A stretch of 64,000 bases of DNA from Norana najaformis (taxonomy: Eukaryota; Annelida; Clitellata; Crassiclitellata; Hormogastridae), in assembly GCA_964023275.1 (NCBI GenBank), contig OZ029917.1:27098505-27162504 (forward strand), in the 5' to 3' direction. The number at the start of each line of letters is the position of its first letter. Within the stretch, counting starts at the first letter, position 1. Position numbers and translations under genes: made by a program. Positions 23,161 through 34,380 of the stretch are shown here, one piece after another. A model generated the notes under the pieces. It was not told the origin of the DNA. It saw only the letters and a program-made list of their open reading frames with translations, and ran no database searches.

Positions 23161-24675
23161 ACTACTCAACATTATTGTATTAACATTCCTTCAGCTAAAC
23201 ATTTGCGTCCATAATTAAATTGAGATCTATGAAACTCGTCGGTCTCCATTTAGCATATATTCGTATGTATGTGTATGATACATCTAATACATGCACATAC
23301 GATGTACTTAAACGACACTTATTTATATAGGGCTACTACGTCGACGGTTGATATGTGTATGCATACGTGCTTTGTGGGCCATATCTACATCCTCCTAGTC
23401 GTCCTCCTCCTCCTAGTCCTAGTCCTAGTGTTTCCTCCTCCTGCTTCTCTTTGGTTGACGATGCGTTCGGATGAAAGCGTGCGGCCGGATGAGCGACGGC
23501 GTTTGCTGAATCCGCCGCCGCCTCCGTTGCTGCTGCTGCTGCTGCTGCCGCTGCTGCGTTCGTATCTTCGGCGACAGATCTCCAGCATCTGAGTCTTCGA
23601 GGAGGAGTTACACGATTCACGGATGTGTGAGTAGGATTATACAGTGTCTCTATCATTCCACGAAATACATACAAGCACATAATTATATGCTTAACTTGAT
23701 GACACGTTGACTGACTGAACGTTTCGAGGCTGATACAGGCAACACGGAAGAGGTCATCGAGCATGACCTCAACGAACAGTTGCTTAGCATCATCGGTTAA
23801 TGACTTGACCACTGTTGTTTTTCATTAATATACCAGATCAGATGTGTTTAAATGTGTTTATATTTAGTTTCTTTGGCTGCTGTTTGTCTCCAGCGCTACA
23901 CCATTCATTGAGCTAGACCTCAAAGAACAACTGCTTAACACCATCGGTTAATGCCTTGACCATTAGATAACGGTCTTGTCATTAATACACTAGACAAGAT
24001 GTGTTTGTGCTTAGGTGACTGCTTCTTTGTCGCTATCGCTACAGATTATTATTCCATAGGGACTGCGACAACATGTTCTAAATGTTATTTTGTCACAATT
24101 TTCTGGTTATTCTGAGCATCTGAAACCGGAAAGATGGGAGATTGCTTATTCATCGCCTTCATTCACCGCATACCTCTGTCAACCACAGTCATCAGAGCTG
24201 TGACCGTAGAGTTGAAGGATCATTCGGCTGTACCTCATACATGACAAAATAATCCCAGAATCGTATCGAACCTTTCCATGTGGTTTTTTGCATGGACTGT
24301 TAATAAGTCGTTGTCAGTTTCACATGTCACACGGTCATTCGAAGCTCAGAGGCAGATAGGTCAATTCCAATGTCACTATGCCACCCCACCCCACTCCCCC
24401 CATAGGCAGATACTCCCTGTGCCGACTAGTGAAGCTGGATCACTGTTTCTTGCCTATTAACGGCTGACACTAAGACAGTGTGTGGTTGTCGGCAACAAAT
24501 ATTCTCGTCGCCCTTCTCTCTTTTCCTTCTCTCTCGTTCTCTCTACTTTCACTCTCGCTGCTCTCTACCAGATGCACGATTTGAACACATGCCTTCCTCC
24601 TCTCCTGGACCTTCTACCATATAAGTGCGTCGTGCGAAATCCTCCTGCGACTACGCTGGTACTCGTGACTGCTTC
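23158..24675. other. Intergenic with a diverged tandem duplication
   Basis: Blocks at about 23759 (GAGCATGACCTCAACGAACA) and 23910 (GAGCTAGACCTCAAAGAACA) start two copies of a roughly 150-base unit. Both continue through TTGCTTA/CTGCTTA..ATCATCGGTTAATG, a CATTAATA segment and GATGTGTTT. A GCT/CCT-rich tract lies at 23398-23560. No coding gene recognised. Confidence 0.55.
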
Positions 24676-24870
24676 TTAGCCTTTTTCAGTCTTTCTGGGC
24701 TTTCTTTCTTGCAGTCCATGGCGGTCTGCATTCTCGCTAAATGTTCTGTCCAAAGCCTCCTTGTTGGTGACGTGGTCGGTGAAGGGGGTCTTGAAGATCC
24801 TTCTATCCAGTTTCTTGCGTAGGGCCACGATGGTCGACTCGGATCGGTGAAGCGGCACTGACAAAGCGAA
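24676..24870 (-). mobile_element. Short LINE fragment (C-terminal block)
   Basis: The minus strand reads KKLDRRIFKTPFTDHVTNKE, matching the LINE C-terminal block of the form R.YRRIL.I.WTDRVTN.E. It lacks the preceding LLYGSETW block and any 3' tail. Confidence 0.55.
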
Positions 24871-24985
24871 GTTATGCAGTTTCAGCCTAATGTCCAGAAG
24901 AGGGACCCTGCAAGACCTCGCCCTCCTCTCAACTCAGCGTCGGAACTCTGGTTCACTTTCACTGTTTGGGAATCATCTATTAATA

Positions 24986-25001
24986 TAATTATTATTATTA
25001 T

Positions 25002-25034
<33 letters not shown>

Positions 25035-25110
25035 CACGACTACTACCACTACTACTACTACTATCACCACTACCACTAATACTACCACTACCACCACCAC
25101 CACTACTACT
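24986..25110. repeat. (ACT)n/(ACC)n microsatellite
   Basis: Interrupted ACT, ACC and ATT trinucleotides over about 125 bases. The long Thr- or Val-only open frames are artefacts. Confidence 0.9.
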
Positions 25111-25930
25111 ACAAGCCGAGCGCCCTAATTAATCGGCTATCGTAGCCCAGATTGTCAATGACGGCAAGAGAACTTCCAGCATTTCTAGGAGCTAAGCAAC
25201 GTCGCCCGCCTCATTCACACCCGTGATTAACATTTCGTCTCCCTAGGATGCAACCAAATGCCGAGAAGGACACAGTCTTCATGCTCAATTTACTGTGCTA
25301 ATGTATTCTAAGTAAGTAATCTGTATTAGCGCCAGACCGACGCCCACACATGACAACGCATAGGCAGTAAAACACAGTAAAAGGCTAAATAAAACAGCCA
25401 TACAATAAATTTTAAGACTTCTAAATGGAAAAACAGTGCTACAGTATTCATGCTGAAGTACCCGTAGGCAGTGGTCGTGTATGCATGATTTTCGTATTTA
25501 GATGAAGTTACCGGATAATTTGTAGTTACCATCACGCCATGAATCTCAACATGACGTCGGAGGAGTTAGCCTAATTCTGTGTAGGAAGACAGGATGGCTG
25601 ACCTCTGACCCCTTGAAAGCGCTTTCGAATGCACAAGTCTTGTTCTTCAGCAGCCAATTTTACAGAGCAATCTGAAGCATAAAATCTGTTTCTAATGTTT
25701 TGTAAGAATTTATTATATGCTCTGGGACTTTTCTCGCCTTGTCATAGTCAGCATTCCACGAGACACAGTGACTGTGTAGGACCTTGGAAAGGTCTGCGAC
25801 TCCCAGCTGCTTAGCGCTATGTTATTGTGCATACTAAATATAAGAAATAATAAATTGATATCAATAATAATGTTTAAATGTTACACTGATCTAGTGTTTG
25901 TTTTCATTTCTGAAGGATAATATCTACTTA
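25111..25930. other. Intergenic, no supported feature
   Basis: Sequence shortly upstream of 25931 ends in AT-rich simple sequence and may be the 3' end of an older LINE copy (see the next element). No gene recognised. Confidence 0.35.
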
Positions 25931-26322
25931 AATTAAATAACAATAATAATGATTTGGAACGCTTTACCAGTGAGCATTCGTATGTTGTCAAGTTTGAAAT
26001 TGTTCAAAAGGCAGATGCGCCACTATTTAATAACACTTGTTTGACTGCTAATTTTCTTTTTTTATATATAGGACTGTGTAATGCATCGGACTTCTATATC
26101 CTTTTATTTTTAGTTTCATTTGTGTACGGATTGTACATAACTTATTTAGTTTACTTATGTAATGATACTTGCTTTGTTTACATTTCGATTGCCATCCTAC
26201 ATTACTGATGTTAATAGGTGACCCTATTTAAGCGGGACCGTGTCCCTTCTGGGTTTGCCTTTTGCATCCTGGCAAACTGTATGTTTTATGTGTACTGAAA
26301 TTAAATAACAATAATAATGATT
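25931..26322 (+). mobile_element. LINE 3' end bounded by a 24-base direct repeat
   Basis: The plus strand starts with WNALPVSIRMLSSLKLFKRQ, the usual end of LINE polyproteins ('WN.LP..IR...S...FK...K..L'). After a stop it continues as an untranslated tail with a GGTGACCC...GGGTTTGCCTTTTGCATCC hairpin-like segment, and it ends in AATAATAATGATT. The 24 bases starting AATTAAATAACAATAATAAT occur both at 25931 and at 26299. They are either a target duplication or two copies of the same LINE tail in tandem. Confidence 0.7.
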
Positions 26323-26324
26323 AA

Positions 26325-26800
26325 AAAGCTGAAAACCGGCTTCCCTGCTACGAAGGAGCCAACTGGACTTGCCCGGTTCGATGTGAGACGTCCTGATGGC
26401 TTGACTCTGATCTCCTGGGAGAGCAGCAGATCCCTTGCTTGGGACGCCAGTGTTATTGACACCCTGGCAGAATCATATCACACCAGCTGATCGGGTGTTG
26501 CCGCTGAGATAGAAGATGAAAGAAAAGCATCTACTGTAAATACACCGATTTCTTTCATCATACTAGGCCTACTTAGTGCCCTTGGCCTTTGAAGCTCTGA
26601 GCCCAATAAATCAAGATGGCCTCGCTTTCATTAAGCGCATCGGGTATCGTCTTGCAAAGATATCGAGAGACATGAGGGAAACTACATTTCGCCTTTAGCG
26701 CTTATCTGTGCCCATTCAGAGCTTCAATGCAGTCGCTTTTAACAACACCTTTTCCACCAAAAATTCATTAGCGAAGCCTTCCTAGAACAATGTTCCCTAT
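26325..26800 (+). mobile_element. Retroelement-encoded C-terminal protein fragment
   Basis: The plus strand reads KEPTGLARFDVRRPDGLTLI, then ISWESSRSLAWDASVIDTLA (26400-26470), a frameshift, then FIKRIGYRLAKISRDMRETT near 26620-26690 and SFNAVAFNNTF near 26725. This series (RPDG.T..PW..GR.L.WD.T..DTLA ... INSDG..F...LG.R......D.RE..FL.QR......RFNA) ends many invertebrate retroelement-derived proteins. I know it only as retroelement-linked sequence and assign no clade. Confidence 0.65.
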
Positions 26801-26839
26801 AATTTTTATCCTGATGGATCATGTCATTTAACAAGTGTA

Positions 26840-26841
<2 letters not shown>

Positions 26842-26922
<81 letters not shown>
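26842..26922. repeat. (TAA)n microsatellite
   Basis: About 27 uninterrupted TAA units. Confidence 0.95.
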
Positions 26923-26923
<1 letters not shown>

Positions 26924-29284
26924 TTAGCAAGTGCAACATTGTTTTGCACTACGAATTTTGCTACTGTATTCTCGGATTATGTGGCCTTCTGGAAAATTTG
27001 TTCTAATTCAAATGATCGCGGCGGAGCTTAAAGATACACCTACACTCGTTTAAATTTTCAAGTAACGATTGACAATGTTAAAACGCTTGGTCGCCCTCGG
27101 CTGTCTATCTACATTTTGTGATGGGCTTGACTTGAATGTGAACTGGCGGTCCGTTTCATCTCCGAAAGAGACGATCGGCAAGTGCATTTCTTGTGGCACT
27201 ATACTGCTGAATATATAAGGAAAGCCCGAACTCAACCCTGGACCATTGCGTGGATACGAAAAGAAGGCGACGCTATCGATCACTGTCTTTGAAGTTCTGC
27301 TATGCATCGTACTGCAAATATCCACGATATCGTAGCTGTTGAACGTCCAGACAGTTCCTCTATACAGTGTTGCCAAGCGATGTGTTTAGGATGCATTATT
27401 CTTTCTGAAGTGTGGACTTAGGGATAATTAATGAGACTGGACTTCACTGAGAAATTGCCGGAGAGGGGTTAAAACTGCCCCAGCTCCCTTTTTATCACTG
27501 TAAACCGACCGGCAGATCCAACCCTGCAAGACAGTTAAAATATCGTTTAAAAATAAACTGTTAAAATAATTGTACACAGGGCGATCGAAATAAACTAAAA
27601 CGTTAGCCTAAAAACAGGCGAAATCGTACGTCGAGCTGAGTCACGCGAATGGTATAGGGCCTACTGTTTGTGCGTTGAAAACAGCCATCGTTTTTCTCAT
27701 TGTAATCAATGCCTACATATTTTGGATTCATCGAAGTGACTGGTTTTATACTAAGCTATATCCTCTTGTGGTTCAACTGTTGCAGGACGAAACAAAGCGA
27801 AGTATGAGTTACTCATGTACACATGTGTATACGTAGCCACGTAGCCTGTCTTGGAAACGAACGTGCGTACACAATGACCTCCGTGTTGTACTGGCTTTTA
27901 GCGGATATATGTAGTGCAGCTGTCGATCCTCAGATGGCGCCACTGATTTCAATTGTCTCATTATCTGAACTCATGGCATCGAATAGCAGCAAGAACAGTG
28001 CACAGTTAAATACGTCGAAGATCGACAGCAGTCCTTGGAACAGAACCCAAGTCTTTCCCACGAGTGTTGCGTCGGTGGACCAAGCACCTGCTGCCCGTTC
28101 ACAATAGTCGTCTGCTTAATGAGAATCAGTGATGAATCTCTTTCCATCCATCTGCTCTCCTTCTTTCGAACGTCATTATCGCTCTAGGCCGTTGATCAGT
28201 GCACTCGCCCTTGCAGCATGAGTGCCACTCCCTGTGTTTTAGCCTTCCAAGATGGCTTCATTAGCATTCGGTTGGTGCTTTTCCTTTGCAGTTGGAGCAG
28301 TATTATCAATGCTAGAAGAGAAACACTAATGATTGGCGCGGTGGGAGGCTGGTTGCTTGAACGCTCCTCGCTTTGTACTCCCAGTCGCAGATTGGAGGTT
28401 GTGTTTGGAACCTGAGAAAGCCCTTGTAGCATACATGCTGAGGGCCATCACTTATTCATTAGATAGGCTAAATTAACATAAGAAAACATAATTATTTCAC
28501 GACCACTGTAATTTTAAAGGGGAGAATGAACAAAATTCTAATAGATGATATCGGAATAGTAAATATACTATGAATAGATTATATACTATGCATATTATAT
28601 TGCAGTGTAGGTCGAATGCGGTATAAGGTCGAATGGGAGGATTGGGTCCGGCAGTTATAGCTACGTCATGGGTCAGGACGTGTCCAGTAATTTATCTTGA
28701 TAAATGAGGATCATTGTTTTGCGACAGTAACCTTGAAATTGAATTTCTGTTGGCTAACCGTATCTATTAATTCCGAAACGTCACCTATGATTCGGTCAAT
28801 TCCTTTAAGTTGGCTTTTCAATAATTTTTAAAATGCGCTATTTAAATTTGGCTGCTTTTTCCATTGAATCACACAACAAAGCGGACAATCACTTCATGGG
28901 ATCATTGTTTTGTTTGTGCACGCGCTGATCACGTGCTGGCTTTAGCAGGATGCGCCTAGCTCTCATGCATCAGTGTGACGTCGGCTGATGCGAATTTTTG
29001 TGACGTAGTGTATCTGGTTGTTGACTTGTCTAGAATTGGCCCATTTTAAAAATACGCTTTTGGTTGGACCAGGACAATGATATTTCGAAATCTACGCATT
29101 TCCAATAAGAAACGGTCGAATTTGAATGTTTTTCGTGCAAATAAAGTCATATGAATAAATATTAACATGTGTTTACACTACAGTTATACAAAAATGACCT
29201 CAAAAGATTCAGACGTGAGTAGTTTTTAGAGATTTACGATTATACTGTAAATCACTTTCACTGTAAATCACTTTCACTGAGTCA
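26923..29284. other. Intergenic, no supported gene
   Basis: Open frames of 94-108 codons occur at 27050-27376 (minus) and 27823-28107 (plus), without family resemblance, signal peptide or conserved-looking motif. A short 17-base tandem (ACTGTAAATCACTTTC) lies at 29244-29280, just beyond the 3' end of the uncharacterised gene copy. Confidence 0.4.
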
Positions 29285-30861
29285 GCCCTCAGATGTAGTC
29301 TCCCATCATGTTCTCGTTATACTGTCCTTGGTAGCGACGTTCAAAGTCCAGTATATCCTAATGGAAGCGCTCGCCTTGCTCCTCCGAGTACGCTCCCATG
29401 TTCTCGTTGAAGTTATCAAGATGTGCATCAAGGATATGAACTTTGAAGGACATTCTGCAGCCCAGTTTGCCGTAGTTCTTTACCAAAGTCTCAACCAGCT
29501 CCATATAGTTTTCGGCCTTATGATTGCTCAAGAACCCCTAACCACTGCGACAAAGCTGTTCCAAGCGGTTTTCCCCTTTCTAATGTGCTTCTTGGGGAAA
29601 TCTTTGCACTCCAGGATCTTCATCTGTGGTCCTACGAAAATACCGGCTTTGACCTTTACCTCAGACAGCTTAGGGAAGAAGTCTTGAAGGTACTTGAAGG
29701 CTGCCTTATCTAGAGCTGTGACAAATTGTTTCATACCTCTTGAAGCTGTTGTAATCCTCTTTGAGGTGCACCGAGTGAGCAAGGGGAAAAGACAGGAGCT
29801 TGTTCCCATTATGGAGCAGCACGGTTTTGAACTGTCAGTGAAGAGACGCCACTCCGTTCGGGTTACAGTCGATTCCAATTGCCTCGAACAGACCGGTCAC
29901 ATAGTGGCAGAAGCAGAGCCCATCTTGACTGGTGAAGAAGCTGGAAAAGCTTGGTGACGCCTCTGATCTGCGACTTGCACATTTTCATCCAACAAATTCC
30001 ACTGCTTGAGCCTAGACACCATAAGCTCGGCATTGGACTTGGTGAGACCAAGATCTCTGATCAAGTCGTTGAGGTCTTCTTGGTTGGGATAGTATGGGTT
30101 TCTCTCCTCAGCTGGGAAATTGAAATCTGGATCTCCAACGTCCTCATCGCTCTCTGACTTGCTGAACTCTTCCGAAGACAGCTGCTCTCTCTTTCTCCGG
30201 AGGAGTGGGTACGGGAAGCTCAGGGCAGTATGACACCGGGGCTATGGATGAAAGAAGGTCCGGATACGTGATAGAAGGTTGCATTCTTGCCAGTCCGACG
30301 TTTGGAAGGATCCACCATGCAGAAGTAACAATTGCGTGAGTGGTCAATGGGTTCTTGCTTGGGATAGCAAATTTCATGCCTTTCTTTTCCCCTCTGTACC
30401 ATCCTGCAAAGGAACAAAATGAAATTGTGATCATAACAAAATAAGTGTATTTCACCTGTAACTATTGTGTAAGACATTCTCGCAACATAAATATATCATA
30501 TATTTGTTCAATAACATAAAGAAATACTGTGAAATTACAACATTTCAAACTTTGAAAACTTTATATAAGTGTCGCCATCTAAGCGAGTATTGATTGTCCA
30601 TCTTACCGTCCAGCGTTTTTCGCAGGTGAAATGAGGTGCCCAGGGTTTATCTTGATCCCGGAGAGGCATGCTGAAATATGCCTTGCCTGCTTCACATCTT
30701 AGTAGTTGCTTCCACGGAGTACTTTTCCGCTCTTGTCTTGATAAATTAGCCCCAGGCATAGCAAAATGCGTCTGCCTGTTGCTTGCAGCCTCTTGAGCCA
30801 TCTCAGATATGTATCCACTTAGGCAGCTACAACTAACCTGAACTAGTGGGCTTAAGGCCAC
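29285..30861 (-). pseudogene. Decayed copy 1 of an uncharacterised multi-copy invertebrate protein
   Basis: Reading down the minus strand, the N-terminal part has RDQDKPWAPHFTCEKRW (about 30600-30650). A 203-base GT-AG intron is apparent at 30404-30606. After it come DGTEGKRK, a frameshift, GMKFAIP, another shift, then HSRNCYFCMV (about 30312-30345, a CxxC pair) and ITYPDL.SSIAPV. The C-terminal half (29880-29285) has TEWRLFTDSSK, a deletion, KAAFKYLQDFFPKLSEVKVK, AGIFVGPQMKIL, TAWNSFVAVV, MSFKVHILDAHLDNF and GAYSEEQGERFH-stop-DI, ending YNENMMGDYI. I recognise this motif series from unnamed multi-copy proteins of arthropods and cnidarians but know no function for it. At least two frameshifts, one internal stop (29358-29360, where relatives have Gln) and an internal deletion make it a pseudogene. 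Copy 2 lies 1.5 kb away in the same orientation. Confidence 0.7.
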
Positions 30862-32415
30862 TGTATTTATACTGCTAATTATATTTCTGGAAAGTTCCAG
30901 AAAGTTGTCAGATGTCCTCGAATATTCTCAAAAGTTCTAGAAAGTTCTAGCAGTTACTCCAAGTTTACTCAGCACTGAATTCATCTTGAATGTTCTGTAA
31001 AGTAGGCAAATTTCAGAATATCACTATCCTGGTCACAACAGCAAAGTTTGTGGGAAATAATAGCCATTTTCTATATTTTTGAGGCATAAGCAAATAGGAA
31101 ATAACACTTATTACCTAGGAACAACAATAAATAAAAATTTATTACACGATGTTACTGATCATCTGCCACAAGCTTAAATGTATGTGTATTAACACTGCAG
31201 TTAATCATAATTTTAGCCTACGGCCATAAACCACATAAACCTGTATATAAGTGCTATATAGGCTAACAGAAATTCAGCCAGATTATTTAAAAGTCATCAA
31301 TCTACATTGCAACCTCTGCTTCAGAGAGTAAGCATAGCTGAGTCAATGTTTACTGAATGCTTTAGAGAGTATAAGCATAGCTGAGTCAATGTTTACTGAA
31401 TGCTTTAGAGAGTAAGCATAGATGACTCAATGTCTACTGAATGCTTTAGAGAGTAACATAGCTGAGTCAATGTCAAATGCGAGAAAACATAGCTGCGTCC
31501 GTAGGCCCCAATGTTCGTCTGTTGATATCAATTGAACGCTGCTGCAGTATTGAAAAGTGAAAACGTCTTTTAGTCGGGAGATGACCCATGTGTCGCTCAT
31601 CAGAAGGCGCCAGTGGCTGGAACTGTTCTTAAGCGGAAGCGCAAAATTGATTGAGAAAGAAACGGAAGAAAATTAATTGGTGGAAAGAGGGATCAATCTG
31701 GCGAAGATGCACGCAGTGCTGCAGTTGCTAAGCTCATTATTCTTCATCATCAGTCTGGTCGGCTTCGAATAGCAATTGATGCACGGTCACGTCGATCAGA
31801 AATTCATATTCTGAGCTGACATCCTAATCATTAAGGTATGTATGAATATGTGTATGTATGTATGTATGTATGTATCTGAAGGCTTGTATAGCGTATTTAA
31901 GAACCTCACAAAGGCGCCTAGGCATGGCTATCTATCAGATCTAACAAGGTGCGTCTTAAAATTAGCTGAAAATGTCTCTTGAGCTATTTGAGGTGGTAAA
32001 GTTACAGTTCTTAATGGAAGACTGTTTCATGAGGATGGTACAATGCAAGAGGAAGGCTGATATGTCCTAATTGCTATACGGAAGTTGGAACCAACAGAAC
32101 TCCACGTGCTGCAGAGAGCGATGCTCGTCGACAAAGCCGAGTCAACACAGGCACTCAAACTCCCTGATGAATTTTGGGCCGAACCAACAACAGATGTCCA
32201 AGAACAACAATTTTTTTCAAAAGTTTTGCTTCCTAAATGTTTGGGTGATTATGATAGACAGATTCAAGCTGAACAAAAATATAATTTCAGATTGACATGT
32301 AGGAATTTGGAGAAACATGAAATTAACGTTTAGTGAATTTAGTGTGTTTAATAGCACAGTGATGCTGATATGTTGCATTAGTTCAACTGAGCTAAAAATG
32401 TTTTGCTGCTGATGT
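30862..32415. other. Spacer between the two gene copies
   Basis: It contains a four-unit tandem repeat (separate entry) and a short (ATGT)n tract near 31840-31873. An 82-codon frame (32085-32333, plus) begins MEPTELHVLQRAMLVDKAES and looks protein-like but matches nothing I know; composition is not simple. No splice partners were identified. Confidence 0.4.
31318..31470. repeat. Four-unit tandem repeat of about 46 bases
   Basis: The block AGAGAGTA..AGCATAG(C/A)TGA(G/C)TCAATG, followed by T.TACTGAATGCTTT, repeats three times. A fourth, shorter copy ends in CATAGCTGAGTCAATGTC. Confidence 0.85.
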
Positions 32416-34254
32416 TCACTTGTACTCAGCATCTGAAGCTTCTCGTTTCAGTGTCCAACAATAGTCGACCAGCATTGTTGGGTTCCAGTTGCCCTGATAC
32501 CACTTTTCCATCGTCACAATGTCCTGGTGAAACCTTTCACCATGTTCGTCGCTGACTGCACCAAGATAAGCAGGGAAGAAGTTCAAGTATGAATACGAAA
32601 ATGAATCTTCAGCGAAATATAGCACTTCACGGTTCTGGGTGCTTGAAACATGTTGTCAACCAGCTGGATGTAGTTTGGTGCTCTGCAGCTGCCAATAAAG
32701 TTCTCAACAACATACTTTGAATGCATTCCATGCGATTTTATCTGGACCCATTAGCAGATCTTCAAACCGCTTGTCATTGACGATGTATCTGATTTGTGAA
32801 CCAACAAAAATGCCTTCCGTAACCTTGGCGTCAGTGATTCTTGGAAATGTCGTTCTCAAATATCGAAATCTTTCACTGTCACGACCCTGTCTGCTCTCTC
32901 ATGGCGTCCAGAATCGTGACGTGATTTTCTCTCAAGCCGAAAGGAAGTTTTCGAATTTTAATGAAATCAAATGACGGATCTATATACAACGTCTGAGAAT
33001 CACTCTCTGTTAACTGGCCTAGATGAAACGTTCGTCTGGATCTGCCAATGTTCGGTTGTTGTATGTTCGCCAGAATGATCTCTCGAGTAAGACCTAACCG
33101 TTCTTTATATACAGTGAAACCTAATTGCCTACTCGAGATTACGATCTTATGGACTCTACCAGATGTCCCTATTAATATTCTATTAATTTGGTGCCAATCG
33201 TTCATTAGGGTGCTAAGCGTTCATTAGTGGCGGTCGGCGGATGGGCCCCAGCTTCGTTGACGAAGGCCCCTTAGTCATTCGTTCCGGCAGGTTCGGCGGA
33301 TGCGTGACGAATAGCGTCCATTTGCCGTCATTAGCACTAGGCGTCGCCGTCCTTGCGTGGCTTTCCGATCGTCATCATCCGGGCTGTCTGCGGCAGTAGC
33401 GATGAGTCGAGGGGAGTCTGACACGGCCGTGACATTCACCTTCTTTGTTCATGGGTATCACGAAATTTCCCATCAGTCCGAGTTTTATATAAGGAGGAGG
33501 CAAAAATATTTTTCTTGTGTCGACTTGTCACTTTTCTGCCCTGGAAGCAAATGCTTGCGTAGCGGTCAGTTCTTTTTAATGTAATGAGACTCTTTAGCAG
33601 GGCAATTGCAAGTGAAACAACAGTACTTGGTATATCTGAGCTGCATTCTTTGTAGCAGTGCCACTACTTTAAGATCACCACAGATGTCTCAGTTGTAGTT
33701 GTTATACTGTATGTGTTTCAACAATAGTTCCATATTTTCGTAGGTTTCTTTCGTATGTACTGCATAGCCAATAGGTATTGAAGGGTGGACAACCCAAAGC
33801 CGTGAACAATCCATCAATGTCAGTGGAGAAACAGAGGTTGCCAACCTGCGCAAATACCTCATATCTCTCATATCTTCTTGGCGGTTTCGAAAGACCGAAA
33901 TTTGTGTACCTGGCGACAGCAAACCCCATTCTTTCAGTCTTGAACGAAGTAGTTCTGCTTTTGTTTTTGACAGACCTAAGTCCCTGACCAGGACATTTAA
34001 TTCTGACTGTGTTATCAGTTAAGGCTCACCGGACACAGACGGTTCAAAATCTAGATCAGTGTCGTTTTCCACGCCCGGTTCGTGTATTGTAGCACCTTTC
34101 CTAGGCTCTGTGTCTCTGGTAGCTGCGGTATTGGCAAACTGTCGTTATGCGGCACTGGTCTCCTGGCTGAAGGTAGATTAGTATATTCACTAGATTCATA
34201 ATTTTTAGAAGAGAAGCCAGTGACATTGGTCAGACAGAAATAACAGTATGTCAC
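32416..34254 (-). pseudogene. Decayed copy 2 of the same uncharacterised protein, with an insertion
   Basis: The minus strand starts in TYCYFCLTNVTGFSSKN (34254), followed by TNLPSARRPVPHNDSLPIPQ. Then comes a charged part with ERYEVFAQVGNLCFSTDIDG (about 33810-33880), a frameshift, PIGYAVHTKETYENMELLLK (about 33730-33790), DICGDLKVVALL (about 33660), GYTKYCCF-like RYTKYCCFTC and KLGLMGNF. About 550 bases of unrelated, partly GC-rich sequence (about 32880-33425) interrupt the gene. It resumes with RYLRTTFPRITDAKVTEGIF (about 32800-32860) and RFEDLLMGPDKIAWNAFK, and ends GAVSDEHGERFHQDIVTMEK and LVDYCWTLKRE (32416-32560). The C-terminal end is better preserved than in copy 1, having HQDI where copy 1 has a stop. 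Frameshifts near 33790 and 32600 and the insertion make it non-functional as it stands. The N-terminal DQDKPWAPH region seen in copy 1 is absent. Confidence 0.7.
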
Positions 34255-34299
34255 CTGATTCTTCCGTTTTCGTCATATCATCTAACTAACTAAAATAAT

Positions 34300-34380
34300 T
34301 ACGTATTTACGCACGTGCATACGTATGTACGCATGTATGTATGTATATACGTATGTACTGTATGTATTTATTTATGTGGA
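34300..34380. repeat. GTATGTAC-rich simple repeat
   Basis: Interrupted TATG/TACG tetranucleotides. Confidence 0.7.

Noticed and set aside
22961-23218. 85-codon open frame with a long Arg-Glu run
   Set aside because: It is only the translation of the (GA)n microsatellite; the opposite strand gives an equally long Leu-Ser run.
24874-25128. 84-codon Thr-rich open frame
   Set aside because: Created by the (ACT/ACC)n tract; no start context or flanking coding sequence.
27050-27376. 108-codon minus-strand frame as a gene
   Set aside because: No family resemblance, no signal or domain, no splice partners; left as unassigned intergenic sequence.
31318-31470. CRISPR-like direct repeats
   Set aside because: Units are contiguous with no unique spacers, and the genome is eukaryotic.
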